From assembly GCF_013415845.1 (NCBI RefSeq), contig NZ_CP058907.1, positions 2,418,001 through 2,482,000 of the forward strand: a stretch of 64,000 nucleotides of DNA, written 5' to 3'. The notes beneath the pieces are model-generated. The model saw only the letters and a program-made list of their open reading frames with translations. It had not been told where the DNA came from and made no database searches. The position numbers and the translations under genes were made by a program. Source of the stretch: Rhodopseudomonas palustris (lineage in GTDB: Bacteria; Pseudomonadota; Alphaproteobacteria; Rhizobiales; Xanthobacteraceae). This document shows positions 1 to 8,226 of this stretch, piece after piece; position 1 is the first letter of the stretch; each line of letters begins with the position of its first letter.

Positions 1-42
1 GCCGAGATGGCGGCGGAGCACGCCGCTGCGGTTGGCGGCTGA
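1..42 (+). CDS. C-terminal end of an upstream gene (partial)
   Basis: Frame 1 is open from the window edge to a TGA at 40-42 and encodes only 13 residues (Ala/Glu-rich, ending AAAVGG). Codon positions look GC3-rich like the neighbours, so it may be the tail of a real gene, but no family can be named from this length. It is followed by about 170 bases without a gene and then a sigma-54-type promoter. Confidence 0.35.
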   Translation, partial: AEMAAEHAAAVGG

Positions 43-216
43 ACGGGTGCGGATCGCTCGCGTTGTTGGGCGATTGATTGACTAGCGCCAGCGGCCGCCG
101 CGAGGCGGCAAGATCGTCGTGCAGGCGGCAAGACTTGCCGACATCAGACGACGCGGCGCCGCCGATGTGGCGCCGCAATGCGCTGCGGCTGTTTGCGAAA
201 ACGGCCGTCGCCGGGA

Positions 217-232
217 TGGCACGTGCGTTGCT
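217..232 (+). promoter_or_regulatory. Sigma-54 (RpoN) -24/-12 promoter
   Basis: The sequence TGGCACG-TGCG-TTGCT followed by TTT matches the RpoN consensus TGGCACG-N4-TTGCW at every defined position, with the GG and GC dinucleotides correctly spaced. Transcription would start near 243, leaving a leader of about 28 bases before the ATG at 271. A short hairpin (CGTGCT / AGCACG, 239-256) lies at the predicted start of the transcript. No activator site was recognised in 43-216, a stretch that holds no gene. Confidence 0.78.
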
Positions 233-270
233 TTTGAGCGTGCTCGACCAAGCACGTTTGAAGGCGCGTC

Positions 271-714
271 ATGAGCATTTCTGGAATCGGGTCGTATGCG
301 GCCTCTATATTGACCCCGTCGCGCGGCAGCGCCGGCACCAGCGCATCGGCCGCGGCCACCGCTGCCGACAGTCCGGCGGCAACCAAGTCGGGCAGCGGCG
401 GCGCACAGAAGACCGACTTCACCCAGATGACGCACAAGCAGCTGTTCGACTGGGTCAACAGCAAGATCGCCAGCGGCGAGATGAGCTTCGACGAGAGCTC
501 GACCTTCATCAGCATGACGGTGAGCATGCCGGTCGATGGTTCTTCCATGGCGCCCGACGACAAGCAGCCGGTCAACTTCATGCAGTCGGTGCGCGGCGGC
601 ATGGAGCGGGCTCTGCAGACCAACGATTCCGATCTGTTCACCCGCCTGCAAACCGCGCTTCACACCATGCAGCGCTCTCAGGGCGAAGTCCGCGGCGTGA
701 ACATGACGGTGTGA
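271..714 (+). CDS. Small protein of unknown function under sigma-54 control
   Basis: I do not recognise the family. The 147-residue product has no signal peptide or membrane segment. Residues 1-47 are Ser/Ala/Gly-rich and probably disordered; 48-147 look folded and helical, with Met- and Gln-rich segments (TQMTHKQLFDWVNSKIASGE). The start is supported by a GAAGG ribosome site at 259-263. It stands alone behind a consensus RpoN promoter, so it is probably induced by a sigma-54 activator such as one for nitrogen status, motility or stress. The opening MSISGIGS resembles flagellar rod/hook-type N-termini only superficially. The ORF is certain, the function unknown. Confidence 0.8.
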   Translation: MSISGIGSYAASILTPSRGSAGTSASAAATAADSPAATKSGSGGAQKTDFTQMTHKQLFDWVNSKIASGEMSFDESSTFISMTVSMPVDGSSMAPDDKQPVNFMQSVRGGMERALQTNDSDLFTRLQTALHTMQRSQGEVRGVNMTV

Positions 715-788
715 GCGGCGCTCGCCCCTGGCGGAGCGAGACGCTGCTCCGGGGCGGCCAGCCGGCGGGGCCAAAGGGGGAAGCGGCG

Positions 789-1349
789 ATGATCCGACAT
801 CCGCGCAAGACCGACTTTCCCGTCTCGGCGGTCCGCCGCTATCTCGAACCGGGCCCGATCGTGCTGGTGAGTTCGCACTGGCGCGGCGCGCACAACATCA
901 TGACGCTCGGCTGGCACGTCGTGCTGGAATTCACCCCGTCGCTGATCGGCCTGATGATCTCCAGCGGCAACCACTCGTTCGAGATGATCCGCGCCTCCGG
1001 CGAATGCGTCGTCAATCTGCCGACCACGGCGCTGACCGATATCGTCGTCGGCATCGGTAACACGTCGGGCGCCGAGATCGACAAGTTCGCCCATTTCGGA
1101 CTGACGGCGGAGAAGGCGACGGCGGTCGCCGCACCGCTGATCGGCGAATGCCACGCCGCGTTCGAATGTCGGCTGCACGATGATGCCATGGTCGACAAGT
1201 ACAACTTCTTCATCTTCGAAGTCGTCAAAGCCCACGTCGCCGCCCGGCCGAAACATCCGCAGACGCTGCACTACACCGGCGACGGCGTGTTCATGGTCGC
1301 CGGCAAGACCATCAGCCGAAAATCACTGTTCCGTCCGGGGATGTTGTGA
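789..1349 (+). CDS. Flavin reductase-like (FMN-binding split barrel) protein
   Basis: This 186-residue protein has the flavin reductase-like domain pattern. Its N-terminal half carries PGPIVLVSSHWRGAHNIMTL and GLMISSGNHSFEMIRASGEC, the usual FMN-phosphate and loop region of flavoredoxin/flavin-reductase proteins. Such proteins bind FMN and either reduce free flavin with NAD(P)H or act in stress and respiratory electron transfer. The ATG follows GGGGGAAGCGGCG. It is convergent with the FMO gene (45 bases apart), so it is not obviously that enzyme's partner. The substrate is unknown. Confidence 0.8.
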   Translation: MIRHPRKTDFPVSAVRRYLEPGPIVLVSSHWRGAHNIMTLGWHVVLEFTPSLIGLMISSGNHSFEMIRASGECVVNLPTTALTDIVVGIGNTSGAEIDKFAHFGLTAEKATAVAAPLIGECHAAFECRLHDDAMVDKYNFFIFEVVKAHVAARPKHPQTLHYTGDGVFMVAGKTISRKSLFRPGML

Positions 1350-1394
1350 GCGGACGCCGAAGATCGGCGCCCGCAGATTTGATCGCGTACCCGC

Positions 1395-3197
1395 TCAACC
1401 CAGGTGATGCACCTGTTGCAGGCCGTAGACCGGGGTGGGGAGGCCTTCCATCCGGGCTTTGAGCTGCAGCGCCAGGAACTGCGAGTAGTGGCGCGACTGG
1501 TGCAGGTTGCCGCCGTGGAACCACAAGCCTTCCTGTTGCGTCGGCTTCCACATGTTGCGCTGTTCGCCCTCCCACGGACCGGGGTCTTTGCGGGTGTTGG
1601 AGCCGAGGCCCCAGACCTTGCCGACCTTGTCGGCGACCTCTTTCGAGATCAGGTCGGCGGCCCAGCCGTTCATCGAACCGTAGCCGGTCGCATACACCAC
1701 GAGATCGGCGGGCAGCTCGGTGCCGTCGCTGAGGATTACGGAGTGCTCGGTCAGGCGCTGAACGTCGACGCCGCTCTTGAGCTTGATGCGGCCGTCGGCG
1801 ACCAGTTCGGAAGCGCCGACGTCGATGTAGTAGCCCGAGCCGCGGCGGAGATACTTCATGAACAGGCCGGAATCGTCCTCGCCGTAGTCGAGCATGAAGC
1901 CGGCGGCCTCCAGGCGTTTGTAGAAATCGGCGTCGCGCTCGCGGATCGCGTTGTAGATCGGGATCTGGAATTCGTGCAGGATCTTGTACGGCAGCGAGGC
2001 GAAGATCAGGTCGGCCTTGGCGGTGGTGATGCCGTTCTGCACCGCCTGCTCGGAGTAGAGGCCCGCGAGCCCGAGCTCCATCAGCGAGTTCGACTTGACG
2101 ATGTGGGTCGACGAGCGCTGCACCATGGTGACATCGGCGCCGGCCTCCCACAGCGCCGCGCAGATATCGTGCGCCGAATTGTTGGAGCCGATCACCACGG
2201 CTTTCTTGCCCTTCCACGCATCCGGCCCGGGATGCTGTGAGGAATGGTGCTGATCGCCCTTGAACACGTCCATGCCCTCGAAGGTCGGCATGTTCGGCTT
2301 GGCCGACATCCCGGTGGCGAGCACCAGCTGCTTCGGCGTCAGCGTGATCTCCTGGCCGTCGCGCTCGACCACCACGGTCCATTGCTTGGCGGCCTCATCG
2401 TAGGAGGCGCGCTTGCAGACGGTGGAGCCCCAGTAATTCAGCTCCATCACCTTGGTGTACATCTCCAACCAGTCGCCGATCTTGTCTTTCGGCGCGAACA
2501 CCGGCCAGTTCGGTGGGAACGGCAGATAGGGCAGGTGGTCGTACCAGACCGGATCGTGCAGACAGAGCGACTTGTAGCGCTTGCGCCAGCTATCGCCGGG
2601 CCGCTCGTTCTTCTCGATGATAATGGTCGGCACGCCGAGCTGGCGCAGCCGCGCGCCGAGCGCGATGCCGCCCTGGCCGCCGCCGATGATCACGCAATAC
2701 GGCTGTCGCGTGATGCCGAGCTCGGCGGCCTCGGCGTCGCGTTCTTCCTTCCAGGTCTTGCGGCTGGGATCGGCGCCGTGCTTGACGCCCATCGGACGCT
2801 GAAAGCCTTGCGGCTCTTCGAAGCCCTTCAGTTCGGCCATGGTGGTGAGCAGCGTCCAGATCCGGCCGTCTTTGATGCGGAGATGGCCGACGCCGCGGGC
2901 GAGCGCGGTGTCGAACTGGATGAAGCACTCGACGACGCCGTCGGCCTCCGCGGCGTCCTCGCCGTCGGCGATCCGCCAATGCGACGGCTTGGTGTCGGTC
3001 AGCCGCGCCTTCAGCATGTCGCGGACCTGATCCTTGCCCTCCATGGTCTTGATGTTCCAGGTGAAGGCGATCAGGTCGCGCCAGTAGCAGTCGGTCTGAA
3101 ACAGATCGACCGCGCGGTCGATGTCGCCGACGCTCAGCGCATCGTCGAGTTGTCCGAGGAGCGTGGTGACTTTGCCGTTCGGTGCGGTGTCGAGCAT
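1395..3197 (-). CDS. Flavin-containing monooxygenase with N-terminal SnoaL-like domain
   Basis: The 600-residue protein is an apparent fusion. Residues 1-125 resemble a SnoaL/NTF2-like domain (FTWNIKTMEGKDQVRDML). Residues 165-600 form a two-dinucleotide flavoprotein with FAD site GGGQGG (172-177), FMO-type F-x-G-x3-H-x3-HP (from 312), NADPH-site GSNNSAHD (337-344) and an ATG-type motif YATGYG. This architecture fits class B monooxygenases that oxygenate a carbonyl, amine or sulphide using NADPH and O2. The start was chosen at 3197 because GGGAGGA lies just upstream; longer in-frame starts lack a site. The substrate cannot be inferred, and the gene stands alone. Confidence 0.88.
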   Translation of the reverse strand: MLDTAPNGKVTTLLGQLDDALSVGDIDRAVDLFQTDCYWRDLIAFTWNIKTMEGKDQVRDMLKARLTDTKPSHWRIADGEDAAEADGVVECFIQFDTALARGVGHLRIKDGRIWTLLTTMAELKGFEEPQGFQRPMGVKHGADPSRKTWKEERDAEAAELGITRQPYCVIIGGGQGGIALGARLRQLGVPTIIIEKNERPGDSWRKRYKSLCLHDPVWYDHLPYLPFPPNWPVFAPKDKIGDWLEMYTKVMELNYWGSTVCKRASYDEAAKQWTVVVERDGQEITLTPKQLVLATGMSAKPNMPTFEGMDVFKGDQHHSSQHPGPDAWKGKKAVVIGSNNSAHDICAALWEAGADVTMVQRSSTHIVKSNSLMELGLAGLYSEQAVQNGITTAKADLIFASLPYKILHEFQIPIYNAIRERDADFYKRLEAAGFMLDYGEDDSGLFMKYLRRGSGYYIDVGASELVADGRIKLKSGVDVQRLTEHSVILSDGTELPADLVVYATGYGSMNGWAADLISKEVADKVGKVWGLGSNTRKDPGPWEGEQRNMWKPTQQEGLWFHGGNLHQSRHYSQFLALQLKARMEGLPTPVYGLQQVHHLG

Positions 3198-3384
3198 GCT
3201 GGTCCTCCCATGGGCCGTTGTCTTGACAGCATTGTTGCGCCGCGTTGGGGCGTCGTTTTTCGCGATGATAACCACCGCGTTCATCCGAGGGGAGAGCGAA
3301 GCGAGCCAGCTAGTGAAGTTGTGATCAGTCGGTTGCTGCGATGCACGCAGCGACGACAGCGTTTGCAATGCCGTGGGTGCGGCT

Positions 3385-4356
3385 CTATTCGGTCTTGACG
3401 TCGAGCTTGGTTGCGCCGGTGTAGTTGTAGACGTCGTACAGCAATGTGAGGATTTCAGCGGCGATCGCGGCGTCCGTCAGCGTCAACGGATAGCTTTTGC
3501 TGTAGTTTGGCGCGCGGCCGGGCTCCTTGTAGCCGGCGGCCGTCAGGCGGCCGACGCGATCCGGATTCAGGACAGCGCTCAACGCCGCCCAGCTTTCGGC
3601 CGACGCGGCCTCGCAATACAACGCCACCGGCGGCGTCTCCGGCATGCACTGGATGTAGCCGATGCCACTGTCGAACACCGCATAGACCCGATGGGCCGCG
3701 TTCACCCGCAGTCGCTGAATCTCTGATGTGACCGATGGGCCGTACAGCTTGATCAGCGCTTCCGCAGTTTCGGCGGTCTGCGGCTGTGGCTTCGCGGCAT
3801 AGGAGCAAGTGAGCAGCGCGGTCGAGAGCATCGACGGTGCGCTGCTGACCATGCCGGCGAGATTCTGCGACGGCCCGTTCCGCGGAGGGCAGGGGATGTC
3901 GACCACCCAATCGGTTTTCAGTTCGAGGTCCTGAAGGTTGATGTCATAGGCATCCGTCAGCGTGCGTAAGATGTCTCCAGAGATCTGGCCGGTCGGCACT
4001 TCGGCCGGAAACACTTTCGCGTAGTTGCCGAAAGCGGGATCCGTGGTCCAGCCGAGCGCCGCGAGCCGGTTTTGCCGTTCGATCGTCAGGACGCGTTTCA
4101 GGGACGGTTGCAGCGTCGGGCCGGCAGCTTCGCAGCGCATCTCGCGGCTTGGCAGTCGGTGGCACTGGACGTATTTGTTGCCGTCCCAGATCGTCGCGTA
4201 GCCGACCTTCTTGGCGCGGACGATGCTCGTGATGTTCTGTAGCGCGGCGTCGATCCGATCGACCGCGGCCTCCTCGGCGTACGTCGGTGCTGACGTCGCG
4301 CCCAGGGTGATCAGCAGGGTGATCGCGGCTGCAAATCGAGCCGTCTGCTGCCTCAT
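3385..4356 (-). CDS. Exported protein with two tandem copies of one domain
   Basis: The 323-residue protein has a clear signal peptide (residues 1-27, ending APTYA-EE). The mature part is an internal duplication: residues 31-138 and 198-313 share the pattern Y-x-Q-C ... CEAA ... L..VL..ER/DR..RL.A.G ... NY.K..P ... IL..L.D.Y. Each copy has a Cys pair (C65/C75 and C237/C248) that could form a disulphide in the periplasm. The fold may be of TY-Chap/YbjN type, but I cannot assign this firmly. The start has a GGAGGAAATC site. A palindrome lies 80 bases upstream. Function unknown. Confidence 0.8.
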   Translation of the reverse strand: MRQQTARFAAAITLLITLGATSAPTYAEEAAVDRIDAALQNITSIVRAKKVGYATIWDGNKYVQCHRLPSREMRCEAAGPTLQPSLKRVLTIERQNRLAALGWTTDPAFGNYAKVFPAEVPTGQISGDILRTLTDAYDINLQDLELKTDWVVDIPCPPRNGPSQNLAGMVSSAPSMLSTALLTCSYAAKPQPQTAETAEALIKLYGPSVTSEIQRLRVNAAHRVYAVFDSGIGYIQCMPETPPVALYCEAASAESWAALSAVLNPDRVGRLTAAGYKEPGRAPNYSKSYPLTLTDAAIAAEILTLLYDVYNYTGATKLDVKTE

Positions 4357-4435
4357 GATTTCCTCCGCTCACTCCGGCCGGCACAGCGGCTCTGCTCCAC
4401 CACTGGAACATAGAGTGAACGAAGGCGTTGCGGAG

Positions 4436-4450
4436 TCAACCTTAGGTTGA
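4436..4450. promoter_or_regulatory. Perfect palindrome overlapping a -35-like element upstream of the exported protein
   Basis: TCAACC-TTA-GGTTGA is an uninterrupted 6+3+6 inverted repeat. On the minus strand it runs directly into TTGACT (4439-4434), a good -35, with a possible -10 18-21 bases further on. It is placed to act as an operator for the minus-strand gene starting at 4356. No regulator is suggested by the neighbours. Confidence 0.45.
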
Positions 4451-4468
4451 TACCAAAAGTGATTGCGC

Positions 4469-5947
4469 TCAGCCCCAGCTGCGCAGTCGCCTGAGCTGCG
4501 GCGTCTTCTTGTGCTGATGGTCGGCCATTCGGCCGAGCAGGGTATCGAGCTCAGTGATCGCCTTGAACAGATAGGGGCCCTTGTTCAGCATCACGCATTC
4601 GGCGCGCGCTGCCATCGCGGCGTCGGTCATTTCACCGCGCGACGGCGTGCCCTTCTTCACCAGATGTTCGAGCACCTGGGTGGCCCAGACCACCGGGACA
4701 TGGGCGGCTTCGCCGATCCACAGGATCTCCTCCTGCATCTCGGCAAGCCGGGCGAAGCCGATCTCGACCGCCAGATCGCCGCGCGCGATCATCACCGCGG
4801 TCGGCTGGCGGCCGGCGGCCTGCACCAGAATGTCCGGCAGGTGCGCGACCGCGTCCGGCGTCTCGATCTTCAACACCAGCGACAGCTTGTGCCAGTCGTC
4901 GGGCCGGCGTTCGGCGAGCGCAGCCTGCAGCATCTTCACGTCGCCGACCGACTGCACGAACGAGAACTCGACGCCGTCGGCATGGGCCGCAACGAAATCG
5001 AGATCTGCGCGGTCCTTGGCGGTAAGCGCCGGGATATCGAGCGGCGTATCCGGGAAGTTCAGGCCTTTCTCAGGCTTCAGCCGGAAGCCGGTGTCGGCGG
5101 TGGCGGTGACGCGGCCGAGCAGACCCCAGGCGGTCTTGCGCTCGATCCGGACGCACAACTTGCCGTCATCGACGAACACCCGGGCGCCGACGGCGGCGCG
5201 CGTCAGCGGATCGGGCAGGGTGCATTCCACCGCGAAATGCTCGTCGTCGAGATCGATCCGCTCGAATTCGCCCTGCGCCACGATCGCCACCAGATCGCCG
5301 GTGACGATGCGGTCGCGGCCGTCGGGCGTGCGGGCGTCGCCGGTGCGGATCTTGGGGCCGGCAATGTCCATCAGCACCTTCATCCGCCGCCCGGTGGCTT
5401 CCTCGGCGACGTGCAGGTGGTTGATCATGCGCTGCCAGGCGGCGGCATCGTCGTGGGCGCAGTTGATCCGCACCGCTTCGACGCCGCGCTCGGCGAGTCG
5501 CAGCATGAAGGTCGGATCGTCGGCAGCTTCGCTCGGGCAGGTGACCAGCAGGGCGGAATGGCGGGCGCCCGACAGCGGCCCGAACAGCTCGGCGCTGCGG
5601 CTGGCGAGATCGTGCTCGCCGGCGAAGAACTGCTTCGACGACGGCCGCAGCATTTCCGGTTCGCCCGCCAGTGCCGCAAGGGTGGCGCGCACCGCGAGCA
5701 GCGTCGGCATCACCCGGCTTTCCAGCCGGCCGAGCGAGGACAGTCCCAGCGCCATCAGGGCGTGCTGCAGCGGGCGCAGATCGTGGTGACGCAGCGCCAG
5801 ATAGTGGGCGAGGTTGGCGGCGCTGGGGCCGAAGCCGGGGCGATGGATCTGCGCCGCCCAGCCGGCCAGCCGCTCGCGGCTACCCTCGTCGATGTCGGTG
5901 ATCAGCGTGTCGAGCTTGTGCTTGAGGCGGAGGATTTCGGTCGACAT
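4469..5947 (-). CDS. Pyruvate kinase-like protein lacking the C-terminal domain
   Basis: The 492-residue protein carries the pyruvate kinase barrel motifs: AVRINCAHDD (the R-x-N-x2-H substrate segment), LMDIAGPKIRTGD, VLKIETPDAV (catalytic Lys), AVMIARGDLAVEIG and VWATQVLEHL. It differs from housekeeping enzymes. About 125 extra residues precede the barrel, and the chain stops just after MLNKGPYLFKAI, so the allosteric C-terminal domain is absent and the usual MLSGETA is replaced. It may still convert PEP and ADP to pyruvate and ATP, or have a changed role. The start at 5947 is the family-like MSTEILRLKHKLD; no strong ribosome site is visible. Monocistronic. Confidence 0.82.
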   Translation of the reverse strand: MSTEILRLKHKLDTLITDIDEGSRERLAGWAAQIHRPGFGPSAANLAHYLALRHHDLRPLQHALMALGLSSLGRLESRVMPTLLAVRATLAALAGEPEMLRPSSKQFFAGEHDLASRSAELFGPLSGARHSALLVTCPSEAADDPTFMLRLAERGVEAVRINCAHDDAAAWQRMINHLHVAEEATGRRMKVLMDIAGPKIRTGDARTPDGRDRIVTGDLVAIVAQGEFERIDLDDEHFAVECTLPDPLTRAAVGARVFVDDGKLCVRIERKTAWGLLGRVTATADTGFRLKPEKGLNFPDTPLDIPALTAKDRADLDFVAAHADGVEFSFVQSVGDVKMLQAALAERRPDDWHKLSLVLKIETPDAVAHLPDILVQAAGRQPTAVMIARGDLAVEIGFARLAEMQEEILWIGEAAHVPVVWATQVLEHLVKKGTPSRGEMTDAAMAARAECVMLNKGPYLFKAITELDTLLGRMADHQHKKTPQLRRLRSWG

Positions 5948-6130
5948 CGCAGGGCACTCGCAGGTTCTGGCGGCCGGAGAGCCGCATCCCACCCGCTCTA
6001 TGAGTGCTGGATGAAGCCGATGTGACATCTGGTGCTGCGCGGCCTCAGACTTTCCTCTGAAGCGCTTGACGGGTGAGGGCGCCGTAGCGTGAATGAGACT
6101 CGTTTGCTTGACCTTTTGCGGAGCCTGCGC

Positions 6131-6478
6131 GTGCCCACCACCCTCTATGGCATCAAGAACTGTGACACGATGAAGAAGGCGCGGACCTGGCTCGATGGCC
6201 ACGGCGTCAGCTACGCGTTCCACGACTACAAGACGGCGGGCATCGACCAGGAGCATCTCGAGCGCTGGGCGAAGCAGGCCGGCTGGGAGACGCTACTCAA
6301 CCGCGCCGGCACCACCTTCCGCAAGCTGCCCGAGGCGGACAAAGAGGGGCTGACCGAAGCCAAGGCGATCGCACTGATGCTGGCGCAGCCGTCGATGATC
6401 AAGCGCCCGGTGCTGGAGCACGGGCGCAAGCTTCTGGTAGGCTTCCGCCCGGAAGCCTACGCCGAGGTGTTTGGCTAA
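6131..6478 (+). CDS. ArsC/Spx-family reductase-like protein (YffB type)
   Basis: The 115-residue protein begins VPTTLYGIKNCDTMKKARTW, the hallmark of the thioredoxin-fold ArsC/YffB/Spx family with a single N-terminal Cys. It continues with the conserved KAIALMLAQPSMIKRPVLE segment, in which the basic residue before PVLE corresponds to the anion-binding Arg of ArsC. YffB-type proteins are thought to be glutathione-dependent thiol reductases rather than true arsenate reductases. A GTG start at 6131 matches the family length and has GGAG nine bases upstream; an earlier in-frame GTG at 6089 would add 14 residues without a better site. It stands alone. Confidence 0.82.
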   Translation: MPTTLYGIKNCDTMKKARTWLDGHGVSYAFHDYKTAGIDQEHLERWAKQAGWETLLNRAGTTFRKLPEADKEGLTEAKAIALMLAQPSMIKRPVLEHGRKLLVGFRPEAYAEVFG

Positions 6479-6693
6479 TACTGATCACCGCTCGGCCACG
6501 AGGCGGAGTTTCCCCAAAACCGACCGGGCGCAAACGCTGCCCAGCTTTGCATCTTGCACAAGGCTCGCGAATAGCGGCATAGTCGGGCCAGAAAGACGGG
6601 CCGGGCGCCAAAGGCGCTCCGAGCACCGGCTCCAAAAAAGAAGACATCGGACGTCTGCGCCGGCACCGCCTGCGTTCGATGGGGGGAAGTTGC

Positions 6694-7449
6694 TTGGCCG
6701 ATGATATCATCCTCGAAACCAACGGATTGACGAAGGAATTCGCCGGCTTCTTTGCCGTGCGGGACGTCAACCTGCGGGTCCGCCGTGGTCACATTCATGC
6801 ACTGATCGGTCCGAACGGGGCCGGCAAGACCACGTGCTTCAATCTGCTCACCAAGTTCCTGCGGCCGTCCGCCGGGCAGATCCTGTACAACGGGCAGGAT
6901 ATCACCGCGATGGCGCCGGCCGACGTGGCGCGGCTCGGGCTGGTGCGCTCGTTCCAGATCTCGGCGGTGTTTCCGCATCTCACCGCGCTCGAGAATGTGC
7001 GGGTCGCGCTGCAGCGGCAGCACGGCTCGTCGTTCGATTTCTGGCGCTCCAAGAGCGTGCTCGACACGTACAACCATCGGGCGCGGGAACTGCTGGATGA
7101 CGTCGGACTGAGCGAATTCGCCGACACGCCGGCGGTCGAGATGGCTTACGGCCGCAAGCGCGCGCTCGAGATCGCCACCACGCTGGCGCTCGATCCGGAG
7201 ATGATGCTGCTCGATGAGCCGATGGCCGGCATGGGCCACGAGGACATCGACAAGATCGCTACGCTGATCAAACGGATCTCGGCCAAGTACACGATCCTGA
7301 TGGTCGAGCACAATTTGAGCGTGGTCGCCAATCTGTCGGATGTCATCACCGTGCTGACCCGCGGTCAGGTGCTGGCGGAAGGCAACTACGCCGACCTGAC
7401 CCAGGACCAGCGGGTCAAGGAAGCCTATCTCGGAGCGGGGCATGGTTGA
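6694..7449 (+). CDS. livG: Branched-chain amino acid-type ABC transporter ATP-binding protein LivG
   Basis: This is an ATPase of the HAAT (Liv) importer family. Walker A is GPNGAGKTT (about residues 39-47), the signature region is AYGRKRALEIA in place of LSGGQ, as in LivG proteins, Walker B is MMLLDEPMAG, and the H-loop is MVEHNLSV. A TTG start at 6694 is preferred because GGGGGGAAG lies five bases upstream; the alternative ATG at 6679 overlaps that site. The gene starts a four-gene operon with two ATPases and two permeases. No periplasmic binding protein is encoded in the cluster, so the substrate (branched-chain amino acid, amide or aromatic acid) is unknown. Confidence 0.9.
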   Translation: MADDIILETNGLTKEFAGFFAVRDVNLRVRRGHIHALIGPNGAGKTTCFNLLTKFLRPSAGQILYNGQDITAMAPADVARLGLVRSFQISAVFPHLTALENVRVALQRQHGSSFDFWRSKSVLDTYNHRARELLDDVGLSEFADTPAVEMAYGRKRALEIATTLALDPEMMLLDEPMAGMGHEDIDKIATLIKRISAKYTILMVEHNLSVVANLSDVITVLTRGQVLAEGNYADLTQDQRVKEAYLGAGHG

Positions 7450-8188
7450 GGCGACGACATTGGACCGACCCGTATCCTCGGCCGCCGGCGAGCCGCTGCT
7501 GAGCGTCCGTGATCTGCAAGCGTGGTACGGCGAGTCCCACATCCTGCACGGCATGAATTTCGACGTGCGCGAAGGCGAGGTGGTGACGCTGCTCGGCCGT
7601 AACGGCGCCGGCAAGACCACCACGCTAAAATCGGTGATGGGTATCGTCGGCAAACGCAGCGGCAGCGTCACCTTCGACGGCACCGACATCAGCCGGGCGT
7701 CGTCGGACAAGATCGCCCGCCGCGGCATCGCGTTCTGTCCCGAGGAGCGCGGTATCTTCGCCAGCCTCGATGTCCGCGAGAACCTGATGCTGCCGCCGCA
7801 GGTCCGCCCAGGCGGACTGTCGCTCGACCAGATCTTCGAGCTGTTCCCGAACCTGCGCGAACGGCTGAAGAGCCAAGGCACCAAGCTCTCGGGCGGCGAA
7901 CAGCAGATGCTGGCGATCGCCCGCATCCTGCGCACCGGAGCCCGGTTCCTGATGCTCGACGAGCCGACCGAAGGGTTGGCGCCTGTGATCATCCAGCAGA
8001 TCGGCCACACCATCGCGCGGCTGAAGAAGGAGGGCTTCACCATCCTGCTGGTGGAGCAGAACTTCCGCTTCGCCGCCACGGTGGCCGATCGCTACTACGT
8101 GGTCGAGCACGGCAAGATCATCGACGGCTTCGCCAATTCCGAGCTCGAAGCCAACATGGACAAGCTTCACACCTATCTCGGCGTCTGA
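7442..8188 (+). CDS. livF: Branched-chain amino acid-type ABC transporter ATP-binding protein LivF
   Basis: This second ATPase of the Liv-type importer has 248 residues. It shows Walker A GRNGAGKTT, the canonical signature LSGGEQQMLAIAR, Walker B FLMLDEPTEGLAP and the H-loop LVEQN. Its start overlaps the end of livG by eight bases, a sign of translational coupling. LivF and LivG form the cytoplasmic nucleotide-binding heterodimer that drives import through LivH and LivM. Residues 1-17 are a short extension before the ABC core. The identification of the family is secure; the substrate is not. Confidence 0.92.
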   Translation: MVEATTLDRPVSSAAGEPLLSVRDLQAWYGESHILHGMNFDVREGEVVTLLGRNGAGKTTTLKSVMGIVGKRSGSVTFDGTDISRASSDKIARRGIAFCPEERGIFASLDVRENLMLPPQVRPGGLSLDQIFELFPNLRERLKSQGTKLSGGEQQMLAIARILRTGARFLMLDEPTEGLAPVIIQQIGHTIARLKKEGFTILLVEQNFRFAATVADRYYVVEHGKIIDGFANSELEANMDKLHTYLGV

Positions 8189-8226
8189 CGGCGGCCAGGT
8201 GACATCTACGAAAGACTGAGAGCAAG

